A stretch of DNA of 64,000 nucleotides from Sphingomonas sp. AP4-R1 (GCF_013113735.1 NZ_CP053346.1:1874001-1938000), one strand, 5' to 3'; counted from the first letter of the stretch, positions 9,403-18,479 are shown. Translations and numbers: made by a program. Notes: generated by a model not told the origin, from the letters alone.

Positions 9403-9477
9403 TGGCTGGGGCGGCAGGATTCGAACCTGCGGATGGCGGCACCAAAAGCCGCTGCCTTACCACTTGGCGACGCCCCA
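9403..9477 (-). tRNA. tRNA-Gln (TTG anticodon)
   Basis: On the minus strand a 7-bp acceptor stem TGGGGCG/CGCCCCA encloses a D arm, an anticodon arm with loop ctTTTGGt-type sequence reading TTG, and a TTCGAATC T loop. Discriminator G is followed by an encoded CCA at 9403-9405. Anticodon TTG reads CAA and, by wobble, CAG. Confidence 0.95.
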
Positions 9478-9566
9478 ACGAGGAGGGCGGCTTATAGCCG
9501 CCCCGACGCGGGATGGAAGGTCCTAGTTGGCCTGCTTTCACCGATGGCGGGTCGGCCTCGTCACCC

Positions 9567-10655
9567 TCAGAAAAGCCGTTCCATCCAGCCGTGCGGATCG
9601 GGCGCGACGCCGCGCTGAATATCGACGAGGCGCGCCTTGATGCGGTCGGTCGCGACGCCGATGCCGCCATTGCCGATGCGGAAATCGCGGTTGCACCCGC
9701 GCACCCGGCCGATCGGCGTGACCACCGCCGCCGTGCCGCAGGCGAACGCCTCGCGCAGGCGGCCCGAGGCGACGTCCGCCTCCCACTGATCGATCGAATA
9801 GGGCTCCTCGCGCACCGTGAGCCCTTCCTCGCGGGCGAGGAGCATGATGCTCTCGCGCGTGATGCCGGGAAGGATCGTGCCGCCGAGCGGGGGCGTCTGG
9901 ATCGAGCCATCCTCGAACACGAAGAAGACGTTCATGCCGCCCAGTTCCTCGACCCATTTGCGCTCGACCGCATCGAGGAAGACCACCTGATCGCAGCCCT
10001 CGCGGATCGCCTCCTGCTGGGCGACGAGGCTGGACGCATAATTGCCGCCGCACTTGGCCGCCCCCGTGCCGCCGGGCGCGGCGCGCGTATAATCCTCCGA
10101 GATCCAGATCGAGACGCCCGTGGGCGTCTTGAAATAGGCGCCGACCGACGAGGCGATCACCATGTACAGATATTCGGAGGCGGGCTTCACGCCGAGAAAC
10201 ACCTCCGACGCGAACATGAAGGGGCGCAGATAGAGCGCGCCGCCCTCCGCTTCCGGGATCCACTCGCGATCGACGGCGACCAGCTCGCGGCAGGATTGCA
10301 GGAACAATTCCTCGGGCAGCTCGGCCATCGCCATGCGGCGCGCGCTCTCGCGGAAGCGGCGGGCATTGGCGTCGGCGCGGAACAGGGCCGCGCCGCCATC
10401 GGGCAGGCGATAGGCCTTCAGTCCCTCGAAAATTTCCTGCGCATAATGCAGCACGGCGGTGGCGGGATCGAGCACGAGCGGCGCGCGCGGCGTGATCTTC
10501 GCATCGTGCCAGCCCTGGCCCTCGGTGTAGCGGATCGTCACCATATGATCGGTGAAAACCTTGCCGAAGCCGGGGTTGGCGAGCAGCGCGCCGCGCTCGC
10601 TGGCGGGGACGAGCGCCGGGTGCTCCTCTCGGGCGAAGAACGAAGGGGCGCTCAT
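9567..10655 (-). CDS. ilvE: Branched-chain amino acid aminotransferase
   Basis: A 362-residue class IV PLP aminotransferase of the long (about 360 aa) subtype, catalysing the last step of valine, leucine and isoleucine synthesis and the first of their breakdown. The PLP lysine is predicted at K201 in GAAKCGGNYASS; other family features are HYAQEIFEGLKAY and LYLRPFMFASE. I chose ATG 10655 (MSAPSFFAREE) because GGAG stands about six bases upstream; a longer ORF start at 10697 lacks this. It is divergent from the MarR gene, with about 100 bases between the starts. Confidence 0.94.
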   Translation of the reverse strand: MSAPSFFAREEHPALVPASERGALLANPGFGKVFTDHMVTIRYTEGQGWHDAKITPRAPLVLDPATAVLHYAQEIFEGLKAYRLPDGGAALFRADANARRFRESARRMAMAELPEELFLQSCRELVAVDREWIPEAEGGALYLRPFMFASEVFLGVKPASEYLYMVIASSVGAYFKTPTGVSIWISEDYTRAAPGGTGAAKCGGNYASSLVAQQEAIREGCDQVVFLDAVERKWVEELGGMNVFFVFEDGSIQTPPLGGTILPGITRESIMLLAREEGLTVREEPYSIDQWEADVASGRLREAFACGTAAVVTPIGRVRGCNRDFRIGNGGIGVATDRIKARLVDIQRGVAPDPHGWMERLF

Positions 10656-10751
10656 GTCAGTCTCCAACGCTGGAAATCGGTCAGAAAGTGCGACCAAAAG
10701 ATGGACCGGATCGGTTGCATCCCCCTAATCACCGTGGCAGAAAGGGTCAAC

Positions 10752-11249
10752 ATGACTGTCCCGTCAGCATCGCCTCTCTTCCTCCGTGAAGCAGAAATCC
10801 GCCGCGGCACCGAGCTTCTCTTCTTCGGTTACGCGAATCTCTACAAGCCCACGGACAAGATGCTGGCGAGCCAGGGGCTCGGCCGGGCGCATCACCGCGC
10901 GCTTTATTTCATCGCGCGCCAGCCGGGGATGACGATCGGCAGCCTGCTGCGGCTGCTGGGCATCACCAAGCAATCGCTGGGCCGCGTGCTGAACGAACTG
11001 GGCGATCGCGATCTCGTGGAGATCGTGCCGGGCGAGGAGGATCGCCGCCAGCGGCTGCTGCGCCTGACCGAGAAGGGCGCGAAGCTGGAGGCCGACCTGT
11101 TCGCGATCACGCGCGAAAACCTGTCGGCCGCTTATGGTCAGGCCGGGCAGGAGGCGGTGACGGGCTTCTGGCGCGTGCTGGAACTGATGATGCCGCCGGC
11201 CGAGCGCGCGCGCGTGGCCGAACTGAGCCGGGAAACGCGCAAGGGCTGA
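10752..11249 (+). CDS. MarR family transcriptional regulator
   Basis: A 165-residue winged-helix protein. The DNA-binding core is MTIGSLLRLLGITKQSLGRVLNELGDRDLVE, followed by the wing EEDRRQRLLRLTEKG, the characteristic MarR DxR motif region. ATG 10752 has AAAGGG five to six bases upstream; an in-frame ATG at 10701 would add 17 residues. It is divergent from ilvE, so it may regulate ilvE or itself, but no clear operator was found between them. The ligand is unknown. Confidence 0.85.
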   Translation: MTVPSASPLFLREAEIRRGTELLFFGYANLYKPTDKMLASQGLGRAHHRALYFIARQPGMTIGSLLRLLGITKQSLGRVLNELGDRDLVEIVPGEEDRRQRLLRLTEKGAKLEADLFAITRENLSAAYGQAGQEAVTGFWRVLELMMPPAERARVAELSRETRKG

Positions 11250-11297
11250 GCGCGAAGGCGCGCGCTCCGATCGGAAGATGCCGTGCTGTCGGCGCGG

Positions 11298-11630
11298 TCA
11301 GACCGTCACCGTCTGCCAGTCGAATGTCAGGGGCGCTTCGCGGAAGGCGAAGCGGTCGAGGTGGCGGGCGACGACGCCTTCCAGCGCTTCCAACTGCTCG
11401 GGCGTGGAGGCGTCGATGCGGACGAGGAGGAAATCCTCCGCCGCGTTGAAGGTGCAGAGACCGTCGGCGGGGAAGGTGCCGGCGCGGCCCTCGCGCGGGA
11501 AGACGACCGTGCCATGGTCGGCGGTGAATTCCACCTGCAGATCGTGCGACCAATGCTTGCACAATTGCTGGAGATATTTGCTGCCGCTGGTGGTGGGAAC
11601 GCGGGCGGCGGCGGTGATCGTATCGGTCAT
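11298..11630 (-). CDS. DUF2218 domain protein
   Basis: A 110-residue soluble protein matching the DUF2218 pattern: TSGSKYLQQLCKHWSHDLQV at the start, FPREGRAGTFPADG in the middle, and FAFREAPLTFDW at the end. Its biochemical role is not established. The ATG overlaps the stop of a 62-codon ORF on the same strand (ATGA at 11627-11630), suggesting translational coupling, and padR lies further upstream on the same strand, so PadR control is likely. Confidence 0.8.
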   Translation of the reverse strand: MTDTITAAARVPTTSGSKYLQQLCKHWSHDLQVEFTADHGTVVFPREGRAGTFPADGLCTFNAAEDFLLVRIDASTPEQLEALEGVVARHLDRFAFREAPLTFDWQTVTV

Positions 11631-11815
11631 GGCATGTCGTTCCTGCTGGTCGATCCGGTCGTCTTGGTCCCGTCCGATCGCGACGCCCGCCGGGAGCGGG
11701 GCCGCGAGCCGGACAGGCCGAGAGCGATCGGAGCGGATATAGGAGGCAGAAGCGCCGGGGGCACCACCGGAGCGGTGATTCCCAGTCGACGCCGGAGGAG
11801 TTCGAGGCGCGGCAT
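11627..11815 (-). CDS. Small 62-residue ORF upstream of the DUF2218 gene
   Basis: ATG at 11815, with AGAGG about nine bases upstream, opens an ORF beginning MPRLELLRRRLGITAP and ending TSRNDMP. The middle is Pro/Ala rich (PVVPPALLPPISAP) and the C-terminal third is Arg/Ser rich and low in complexity. Support for it being real is the four-base overlap of its stop with the DUF2218 start and its position between padR and that gene. I do not recognise a family. It could simply be a leader ORF that couples translation. Confidence 0.4.
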   Translation of the reverse strand: MPRLELLRRRLGITAPVVPPALLPPISAPIALGLSGSRPRSRRASRSDGTKTTGSTSRNDMP

Positions 11816-11966
11816 GATTACAGCCTCTTGAGAACGCGCCATCGCGCGTTGCGGCACTGGCCCGCTCCCCGACCGCCCACAGAATATCCTGAACAAGCGG
11901 CCGGGTAGGGGAGCGGCCCGGCGCCGCGTTCGAGATGCGTTCTTCCGCGCATTTCCAGACGACCCC

Positions 11967-12557
11967 TTACAGGCGCTCGATCTTGCGGGCGGCCTCGTCG
12001 AGGATCTCCGCGATCGCATGGCCGCGTTCGCTGCCCTCGTCGCCTTCGGCCTCCATCGCGGCCTCGCGCAGCGCGAGCTTCAGGTTCGTCATAGCGCGAC
12101 GGATCGGCGCATGATCGGTGCGGTTGCGCTCCTCGCCCATGGCCGAGAGCCGGGCGAGCAGGGCGTCCGCCTGTTCGCGGCGCTCCTCCAGCCAGGCGGT
12201 GCCGGTGGCGGTGATGCGGAAGCGGCGACGGGCGCCTTCCTCCTTCACCTCCTCGATCAGGTCCATCTCGTCGAGCAGGGTAAGCGTCGGATAGACGACG
12301 CCGGGGCTGGGCGCATAGGCGCCGCCGGTGCGCTCCTCGATCTGGCGGATCAGATCATAGCCGTGGCGCGGTTCCTCCGCGAGCAGAGCCAGCAGGACGA
12401 GCTTCAGTTCCTCGCCGTCGAACACGCGCCGCCGCCCGCCGCCGCCGCGAAAACCGCGATCGCCGTCGAACGACCAGGCGAATTCGAACGGGCCACGGCG
12501 AAAGCCGCCGCCGCCGCGCGGGCCGAAATGATGGTGGTGGCCAAAGCCTCTCAACAT
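11967..12557 (-). CDS. PadR family transcriptional regulator with His/Gly-rich N-terminus
   Basis: A 196-residue regulator. ATG 12557 is supported by AAAGGAG a few bases upstream. Residues 1-40 are rich in His, Gly, Arg and Phe (GFGHHHHFGPRGGGGF); the PadR winged helix follows, with ELKLVLLALLAEEPRHGYDL, GVVYPTLTLLDEMDLIEE and RRRFRITATG. The C-terminal half is a helical dimerisation segment. PadR proteins usually repress their own operon and are released by a small molecule. A perfect 12-bp palindrome lies about 25 bases upstream of the start, a likely operator. The His-rich head could bind metal, which is inference. Confidence 0.88.
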   Translation of the reverse strand: MLRGFGHHHHFGPRGGGGFRRGPFEFAWSFDGDRGFRGGGGRRRVFDGEELKLVLLALLAEEPRHGYDLIRQIEERTGGAYAPSPGVVYPTLTLLDEMDLIEEVKEEGARRRFRITATGTAWLEERREQADALLARLSAMGEERNRTDHAPIRRAMTNLKLALREAAMEAEGDEGSERGHAIAEILDEAARKIERL

Positions 12558-12581
12558 AAAAAATCTCCTTTGATGCGACTC

Positions 12582-12593
12582 AAGATATATCTT
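12582..12593. promoter_or_regulatory. Candidate PadR operator palindrome
   Basis: AAGATATATCTT is a perfect 12-bp palindrome in otherwise GC-rich DNA, 24-36 bases upstream of the padR start. Its position and AT-rich symmetry fit an autoregulatory operator overlapping the promoter. Binding by the adjacent PadR protein is inferred. Confidence 0.55.
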
Positions 12594-13075
12594 AGACGGA
12601 TTTTTGCAAGAGGGTTGTTGGGGCCGTCGTCGGGAAGGGTGCATGAGGACGGGATCGGAGCCGGACGGCGGCTGCTCGCCGCGACGATCCGGGCGCCGTC
12701 GCTGCGCGGGATTGCTTACCCTGCGGAAATCCGTCCCTATATCGGGGCCATGGCTGACCTCTTCGCCCACGCCCGCCTGCCCGACGACGCCGTGGTCGGG
12801 CTGCCGCCATTTACCGGGGTGGATCGACCATCATCGCTTTCGCTGCGCCTCGCCGTCATCCAAGCCTTGAGCCGGGGTGACGCTGCTTTGGGATTCGGGG
12901 TCGGCGGGCGAAGAAGCGGAATCCCGGATCAAGTCCGGGGCGATGGAATGACACGAAGCCGCGTCCGTCTTTTCGAGCGATCCGAATGCCGATCCGATCT
13001 TGTCGCCTCGATGCAGCGTTCCGGCCGGGTGTCGGATCGCAGGAGCCGGTGCGGAAGCCTTACGGACTTTGGGAA
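12594..13075. other. 482-bp non-coding gap before rarA, with possible remnants
   Basis: No convincing complete gene is present. ATG 12750 opens a plus-strand frame starting MADLFAHARLPDDAV, reminiscent of the N-terminus of RarA/MgsA proteins, but it loses family similarity within about 15 codons. Around 12932-12953 (cggaatcccggatcaagtcc) lies sequence resembling a degraded hairpin repeat. The stretch probably holds the rarA and padR promoters. Confidence 0.4.
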
Positions 13076-14386
13076 ATGACTCTCACGCTTTTCGAGGATC
13101 CCGTGCAGCGCCCGCTGGCGGAACTTCTCCGCCCGAAAACCCTGGCCGAGGTCGTCGGGCAGGATCATCTTCTCGCCCCGTCGAGCCCGCTGGGGCGCAT
13201 GATCCAGAGACGGCATCTGCAGTCGTTCATCCTCTGGGGACCGCCGGGTGTCGGGAAGACCACGATCGCGCGTCTGATCGCCAGCGCGGCGGGCTACAGC
13301 TTCGTGCAGTTGTCGGCCGTGTCCACAGGCGTCGTCGATCTGAGAAAGACCATCGCGGAGGCCGACAATCTGAGGCAGGCCAACGGGACGACGACGGCCG
13401 TCTTCATCGACGAGCTGCACCGATTTTCGAGGCCGGTGCAGGATGCGCTCCTTCCCGCTGTGGAGGAGGGGAGGATCATCCTGATCGGCGCCACGACCGA
13501 AAATCCCAGCTTCAGCCTGGTGTCCGCCCTCCTGTCCCGGTGCAAGGTGCTGACGCTCCGCCGTCTGGACGGCGCGGCGCTCGATCTGGTCATCCAGCGC
13601 GCCGAAGAACATTTCGGACGAGCGCTGCCTTTGACGCCGGACGCGCGGGATGCCGTGATCGCGATGGCTGATGGCGATGCCCGCTATCTGTTGGGCCTGT
13701 GTGACGAACTGCTCTCGCTACCGCCCGACGAGACGATCGATGCCAAGCAGCTTGCCGACCTTCTGCAGCAGCGCGCGCCGCTCTATGATCGGGGCAAGGA
13801 AGAGCATTTCAATCTGCTGAGCTGCTTCCATAAGAGCCTCCGGGGAAGCGATCCCGATGCGGCGCTCTACTGGGCCGCCCGGATGATGGCGGGGGGCGAG
13901 GATCCGGCCGTCATTTTCAGGCGGTTGTGCTGCGCGGCTTCCGAGGATGTTGGCCTGGCGGATCCGCAGGCGATGATACAGGCGACGACCGCGTGGCAGG
14001 CGTTCGAGCGTGTGGGCTTGCCGGAGGGGCGCCTGTTTCTCGCGCAGGCCATCGTCTACGTCGCGACCGCTCCGAAATCCAACGCCTGCTACATGGCCTT
14101 CGCGAAAGCGCAGGAACTCGCCCGGCAGACCGGCTCCGCAGCCCCGCCCATGCACATCCTGAATGCCCCGACCAAGCTGATGAAGGAACTCGGCTACCAT
14201 GCGGGCTATCGGTATGATCATGACTTTCCGGACGCCTATTCCGGTCAGACCTATTTTCCGGACGAGCTCGGCGGCGCGGATCATCCGGAACTCTACCGGC
14301 CGAACGAGCGCGGTTTCGAGCGCGAGATCAAGCGCCGGCTGGATTTCTGGTCGAAGCGGCGGGCCCAGGCGAACGGCGAGGGGTGA
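13076..14386 (+). CDS. rarA: Replication-associated recombination protein A (AAA+ ATPase)
   Basis: A 436-residue RarA/MgsA/WRNIP1-type ATPase that acts at stalled replication forks. The start MTLTLFEDPVQRPLAELLRP leads into LAEVVGQDHLL; Walker A GPPGVGKT lies at residues 55-62, Walker B VFIDELHRF near 109-117, sensor 1 in GATTENPSF, and the C-terminal clamp-loader-like domain includes YDRGKEEHFNLLSCFHKSLR and YHAGYRYDHDFPDA. ATG 13076 gives the normal family length; the upstream 30 in-frame codons look non-coding. It is single-gene, convergent with the thiamine operon. Confidence 0.94.
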   Translation: MTLTLFEDPVQRPLAELLRPKTLAEVVGQDHLLAPSSPLGRMIQRRHLQSFILWGPPGVGKTTIARLIASAAGYSFVQLSAVSTGVVDLRKTIAEADNLRQANGTTTAVFIDELHRFSRPVQDALLPAVEEGRIILIGATTENPSFSLVSALLSRCKVLTLRRLDGAALDLVIQRAEEHFGRALPLTPDARDAVIAMADGDARYLLGLCDELLSLPPDETIDAKQLADLLQQRAPLYDRGKEEHFNLLSCFHKSLRGSDPDAALYWAARMMAGGEDPAVIFRRLCCAASEDVGLADPQAMIQATTAWQAFERVGLPEGRLFLAQAIVYVATAPKSNACYMAFAKAQELARQTGSAAPPMHILNAPTKLMKELGYHAGYRYDHDFPDAYSGQTYFPDELGGADHPELYRPNERGFEREIKRRLDFWSKRRAQANGEG

Positions 14387-14428
14387 CGCCGGTCGGCATC
14401 GGCCGATCGGACGAGGCGCGGTGGCGCC

Positions 14429-14986
14429 TCACGCTGCCGTGGCCGTCCGCCAGCGTCTGTAGCCCAGAATCGCCAGCGCGATCATCACCGCATAGAGCCC
14501 GGCCGTCAGCGCCAGTCCCTTGAAGGCGAACATGCCGACGTAGAAGATATCCACCGCGATCCAGAGCAGCCAGTTGGCCGGATATCGCCGCGCGGTCCAA
14601 ACTTGTGCGACGAGGCTGAAGCTGGTCAGCGTCGAATCCATCCAGGGCAAGGCCGCGTCGGTATGGTGGCTGGTGAACCATCCGATCGCCGCCGCACCCA
14701 CGGCGCCCGCCGCCAGCCCCGTTACGGCCTGACGCGGCGCCATCGTCCTCGGGATGACGGTGCCGCCGACGTCCCGGTCCCGCGCCCACGCGATCCAGCC
14801 ATACAGGATGGCGAGGCCGAACACCGCCTGCAGCATCATGTCGGCATAGAGGCGCTCGTCGAGGAAGAGTTTGAAATAGAGCGCGCAGGCCACGAGATTG
14901 ACGGGCCAGCACAGCATATGCCGCTTCGCGGTCAGCCAGATGGCCGTGAGGGTGGCGGCGACCGCGACGATTTCTAGCCAGGTCAT
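14429..14986 (-). CDS. pnuT: PnuC-family transporter, probable thiamine transporter PnuT
   Basis: A 185-residue inner-membrane protein with about six to seven hydrophobic segments and PnuC-family features: CWPVNLVACALYFKLF, LYADMMLQAVFGLAILYGW and the substrate-pocket WxxW motif in NWLLWIAVDIFYVG. PnuC homologues carry nicotinamide riboside, riboflavin or thiamine by facilitated diffusion, the vitamin being trapped by phosphorylation. Here the gene is third in an operon headed by a TPP riboswitch and its ATG overlaps the stop of a kinase gene, so thiamine is the best-supported substrate. The specificity is inferred from this context. Confidence 0.83.
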   Translation of the reverse strand: MTWLEIVAVAATLTAIWLTAKRHMLCWPVNLVACALYFKLFLDERLYADMMLQAVFGLAILYGWIAWARDRDVGGTVIPRTMAPRQAVTGLAAGAVGAAAIGWFTSHHTDAALPWMDSTLTSFSLVAQVWTARRYPANWLLWIAVDIFYVGMFAFKGLALTAGLYAVMIALAILGYRRWRTATAA

Positions 14987-16137
14987 CGGGGCTGCGTCCA
15001 TGCGCCGATCCGGTGCAGGACATCCTGTCCCGCGGCCGAGAGGAACCATTCGGCATGGCCGATCAGATAGGTGTCCCACGCCAGCGCCGCCTGATCGGGC
15101 CGGCCGGCCACGCCGGCGAAATAGTCGATCTCGGACAGCGCGAATTCGAGATGCACGAGCGGCAGCAGGCGGACGATCGCGTCGACCGCGCGAGGATCGA
15201 TCGGGTGGACCGATGCATAGCCGGCCAGCAGGGCGATGGCCGCCTGCGGATCGGCCAGCGCATCGTCTGCCCCGTGCCCGAGATGCAGCCAGTCGATGGC
15301 CGTCCGCTCGATCGCGGTGGCGATATCGTGGACCGCGCAACCGCGATCGGCGAGGCCGAAATCGAACGCCGTCCGCACCGTGCCGTCGGGCGTCCACAAG
15401 AGGTTCGACGGATGCCAGTCATTGTGCGTCCACAGCGCCGGCTGTTCGGCCAGCCGTGGGGCCAGACCGGCGGCCGCCGCCGCGAACAGACGCGCCAGCG
15501 GCCGCCGCCAAGGCCGGCCGGCCAGATATCCGGCGAGGGCCGGGCGCGCCGCGACATAGGCCTCGGCGGCGGCAAGCGGGTCGGCGGCGGGCAGGATGGT
15601 GAAACTGGCGACCAGCGGCTGGGGTTTGCGGGCGGGCTCGGCGAAGCCGCGCGCCGCCCCGTGCAGCCGTGCGAGCGCGGCGCCGGCGGCCTCGGCATGG
15701 GGCTGCGAGAGGAAGGGCGTCCACGAAAGCCGGTCGCGATAGAGATCGGCGCCCGGCGCCTTGCGGTGCAGTTCGTAGGTCCACTCGCCCGCCGCGACCG
15801 CGCCGGGACCTTCGGCGGTCCGCATCGTCTCGGGCACCGGCATGCCGGCGGCGGCGAGATGCGCGATGAAGCGATGCTCCTCCGCCAGGCCCTCGGGCAG
15901 CCGCACCCGCCGGTGATGGCGCTTCAGGACGAACGCGCCCCGATCGGTGTCGATCAGGGCGGCGGCCGAGAAGGGGCGGGGGGAGTGCCAGCGCAGCGCT
16001 TCCATCCGGCCCGCCGCCGGGAAGAGGGCGAGCAAAGCGTCGGCCTCCGCCTCGGTGATGGCCGGCCACGTCGGGGCTTCCGGCGCGGTGCCCATGCCGT
16101 GGACGAGATGCCCGGCCGGCGACGCCATTCCGCTCAT
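14983..16137 (-). CDS. APH/choline-kinase-fold phosphotransferase, candidate thiamine kinase
   Basis: About 384 residues with the aminoglycoside phosphotransferase fold: an N-lobe Lys in GAFVLKRHHR, the catalytic loop THNDWHPSNLLW (HxDxxxxN pattern) and the metal-binding AFDFGLADRG. ATG 16137 is preferred; ATG 16128 is possible. It follows the TonB receptor by 16 bases and its stop overlaps the PnuC-type start (ATGA). With the TPP riboswitch upstream, phosphorylation of imported thiamine to trap it inside the cell is the likely role, similar to ThiK. It resembles generic aminoglycoside phosphotransferases, so automatic annotation may mislabel it. Substrate is inferred. Confidence 0.75.
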   Translation of the reverse strand: MSGMASPAGHLVHGMGTAPEAPTWPAITEAEADALLALFPAAGRMEALRWHSPRPFSAAALIDTDRGAFVLKRHHRRVRLPEGLAEEHRFIAHLAAAGMPVPETMRTAEGPGAVAAGEWTYELHRKAPGADLYRDRLSWTPFLSQPHAEAAGAALARLHGAARGFAEPARKPQPLVASFTILPAADPLAAAEAYVAARPALAGYLAGRPWRRPLARLFAAAAAGLAPRLAEQPALWTHNDWHPSNLLWTPDGTVRTAFDFGLADRGCAVHDIATAIERTAIDWLHLGHGADDALADPQAAIALLAGYASVHPIDPRAVDAIVRLLPLVHLEFALSEIDYFAGVAGRPDQAALAWDTYLIGHAEWFLSAAGQDVLHRIGAWTQPR

Positions 16138-16153
16138 TCGGTCAGATGCGCGG

Positions 16154-18442
16154 TCAGAAGGCACGCGACAGCGTCGCCATGACGGCGCGCCCGCTGCCCA
16201 CATAATAAGCGGGCGCGGTGCCGGAGATGATCGTCCCGCCGCGCCCCACCGTATCGTGCGCATTGGTGGTGACCGCCTGCACGCCCGAGAGCACATGCGG
16301 GTTCGTGATGTTGATCGCGTTCAGGCGCAGATCGGTGCGTTTGCCGTCGAGCCAGTCCGCCAGATGCACGCCGATCGACATGTCGAGCGTCGCATATCCG
16401 GCGATGCTCTCGTCGTTCATGAAGGTCGCATATTGCCGGCCGACATATTTGACCGCGCTGCTGCCGAACAGGTGGCCGTCGTCATAGGTGCTGCCGAGGC
16501 CGAATTGCAGGGTCGGCGCGGAAACCGCGTGCCGGCCTTTGGTGGGGAGAAAATCCCCGCCCACGGGCAGATCGTCGTCGATCCGGGCGTGCAGATATTC
16601 GCCCGAGACATAGATGCTGACGCCCCTGGCCGGGCGATAGTCGATCTCCGCATCCACGCCGTACGATGTCTGGCCGCCGGCGTTCAGCGTGGAATTGACC
16701 TGCGGACCGCCGCTTTCCACCACCGTCGCCAGCTGCCGGTTGCGGAATTGGTAGTGGAAGCCGGTCACCGATGCCGAGAAACTGGGCCCGATATAGCGGT
16801 AGCCTACCTCCTGCGAGACAGAATATTCGTTCTTGACCGCCGCCGTCCCCTCGCCGTCGCGCACGCCGCCATAATAGCTGTCGTAGAGCGTGAACTCGTT
16901 GGGCGTCCGGAAATTGGTCGTCACGTTCGCGAACAGCTGCTGGCGATCGTCGACCTGATAGCGCACCGATGCGCGCGGCAGCGCCGCGAAGCTGTCGATA
17001 TGGACCCTGGTTTGCGGGCCGGGCAAATAGTTGCGGCCGTTGCGCAGGAGATCGACGCCCTTGAACCCGGCATCGAGCGTCAGGCGCGACGTGATGGCGA
17101 TGCTGTCGGCAACGAAAAAGCCCTTGGTCACCGTCACGGTGCGCTGGTTCTCATAAGCGAGCAGGCGGCCGTCGGCGGTGCGGATCGCTTTGCGGCGATA
17201 TCCCCAGCGATCGGTCGGCCGCCCGTCCGCATCGATCGCGGTATAGGATTGGGTGACGCGATCCGTGCCGTAATCGAACCACAGGCCCGCGCTGATCCGG
17301 TGCGCGCCGGCCTGGCGCGTCAGCTTGCCGACCTGCCCGGCCCGCATCTGATCGCCGGTATAATTGCCGAGCACGGTGGCGACGCCGTCGACGGCGCCCG
17401 GCAGCGCGATCGGATCGGCCAGCGCCTCGTTGCCGAGGAAATTGCCGGTCGTGGTCAGTTGCGTTCCATAGGGCGAATTGCCGTAGCCGAACTGGAGATA
17501 GGAGGTGCCGTCGAACGTCAGCCGATCGCCGAGCTTCAGATGGACCGGCGCGGCGGCGTAGAGATTGCGGAACGGCGCCCGATACAATTCCCAGTAATTC
17601 GTGTTTCCCGCGCTGTACCGCCGGTCGAAATTGAAGCCGCGCCCCTCGGCCCGCCACTCCTCCAGCGTAGGGCTGGGATAGGTCGAGGAATTGGCGTCGT
17701 TGAAGGACAGAGCGAGGCTCGCGCGATTGCCGTCGCCCCACTCGCCGAGCAATTTGGCATCGACATGGCGGCGCGTGTCATGTCCGGCGCCGCGCCAATT
17801 GTCCGCGCGCGTCTGCGAATAAGAGAGGAAGGCCCTGAGCCCGGTCCGGCCGATCGCGCCCGTATCGAGCCGCACGAAGCCGCGGAGCGCGGCATAGGAC
17901 CCCGCCGAGAGATTGACGAGCATTCCGGTCTGCGTTTTCGGATCGTCGAGCGAGAGCGAGAGCAGGCCGCCCGCACCGCCGACGGTGGGAGAATCTATGT
18001 CCGCCGCCCCCTGGGCCAGCGTTACCTGCCGCACATTCTCCGCGTCGGCGAACTGCGACGGATAGGCATAATAATAGCCGATGTCGTTCTGCGGGGCGCC
18101 TTCCATCAGCACGCCGATCTCGTCCTGACCGAGGCCGCGCAGCGTGAGGCTGGAACTGGTCGACAGGCCGTAGGGATCGCTCGACGAGACGTTCGCGCCG
18201 GGCATCAGGTTGACGAGCTGAAAGGCGTTGAGCGTCGGCGCCTGCTTGGTGATGAACGCGGCGGCGATCGTGCTTTGCGCCTTGGCCACGGTCTGATCGG
18301 GCAGCAGCCCTTCGGGATCGGGATGGCCGACGACCTGTATGTCGTCCGCTTCGCCACGATCGGCCGCCGCCGCCGGAGCCGGGGACAGCGCGGCCAGAAC
18401 CACGGGCGAAATCATTGCGATGCGCGAAAACCTACCGGTCAC
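16154..18442 (-). CDS. TonB-dependent receptor, probable thiamine uptake
   Basis: About 762 residues. GTG 18442 or the adjacent TTG 18445 begins a signal peptide (FSRIAMISPVVLAALSPAPA); ATG 18415 is also possible. The plug contains PTLNAFQLVNLMPGANVSSS and LTLRGLGQDEIGVLMEGAPQ, and the barrel ends in ALSRAF with a C-terminal Phe. It is the first gene behind a TPP riboswitch (aptamer about 38 bases upstream), which points to outer-membrane uptake of thiamine or a precursor. There is no strong Shine-Dalgarno sequence, consistent with control at translation or with a weak start. Confidence 0.85.
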   Translation of the reverse strand: MTGRFSRIAMISPVVLAALSPAPAAAADRGEADDIQVVGHPDPEGLLPDQTVAKAQSTIAAAFITKQAPTLNAFQLVNLMPGANVSSSDPYGLSTSSSLTLRGLGQDEIGVLMEGAPQNDIGYYYAYPSQFADAENVRQVTLAQGAADIDSPTVGGAGGLLSLSLDDPKTQTGMLVNLSAGSYAALRGFVRLDTGAIGRTGLRAFLSYSQTRADNWRGAGHDTRRHVDAKLLGEWGDGNRASLALSFNDANSSTYPSPTLEEWRAEGRGFNFDRRYSAGNTNYWELYRAPFRNLYAAAPVHLKLGDRLTFDGTSYLQFGYGNSPYGTQLTTTGNFLGNEALADPIALPGAVDGVATVLGNYTGDQMRAGQVGKLTRQAGAHRISAGLWFDYGTDRVTQSYTAIDADGRPTDRWGYRRKAIRTADGRLLAYENQRTVTVTKGFFVADSIAITSRLTLDAGFKGVDLLRNGRNYLPGPQTRVHIDSFAALPRASVRYQVDDRQQLFANVTTNFRTPNEFTLYDSYYGGVRDGEGTAAVKNEYSVSQEVGYRYIGPSFSASVTGFHYQFRNRQLATVVESGGPQVNSTLNAGGQTSYGVDAEIDYRPARGVSIYVSGEYLHARIDDDLPVGGDFLPTKGRHAVSAPTLQFGLGSTYDDGHLFGSSAVKYVGRQYATFMNDESIAGYATLDMSIGVHLADWLDGKRTDLRLNAINITNPHVLSGVQAVTTNAHDTVGRGGTIISGTAPAYYVGSGRAVMATLSRAF

Positions 18443-18479
18443 CAATCAGGTCCACTCCACTCGGAGGGACAACGGAACG

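Noticed and set aside
14983..16137. Aminoglycoside resistance gene
   Set aside because: The fold fits APH, but it is operonic with PnuC-type transport under a TPP riboswitch, so a vitamin kinase is more likely.
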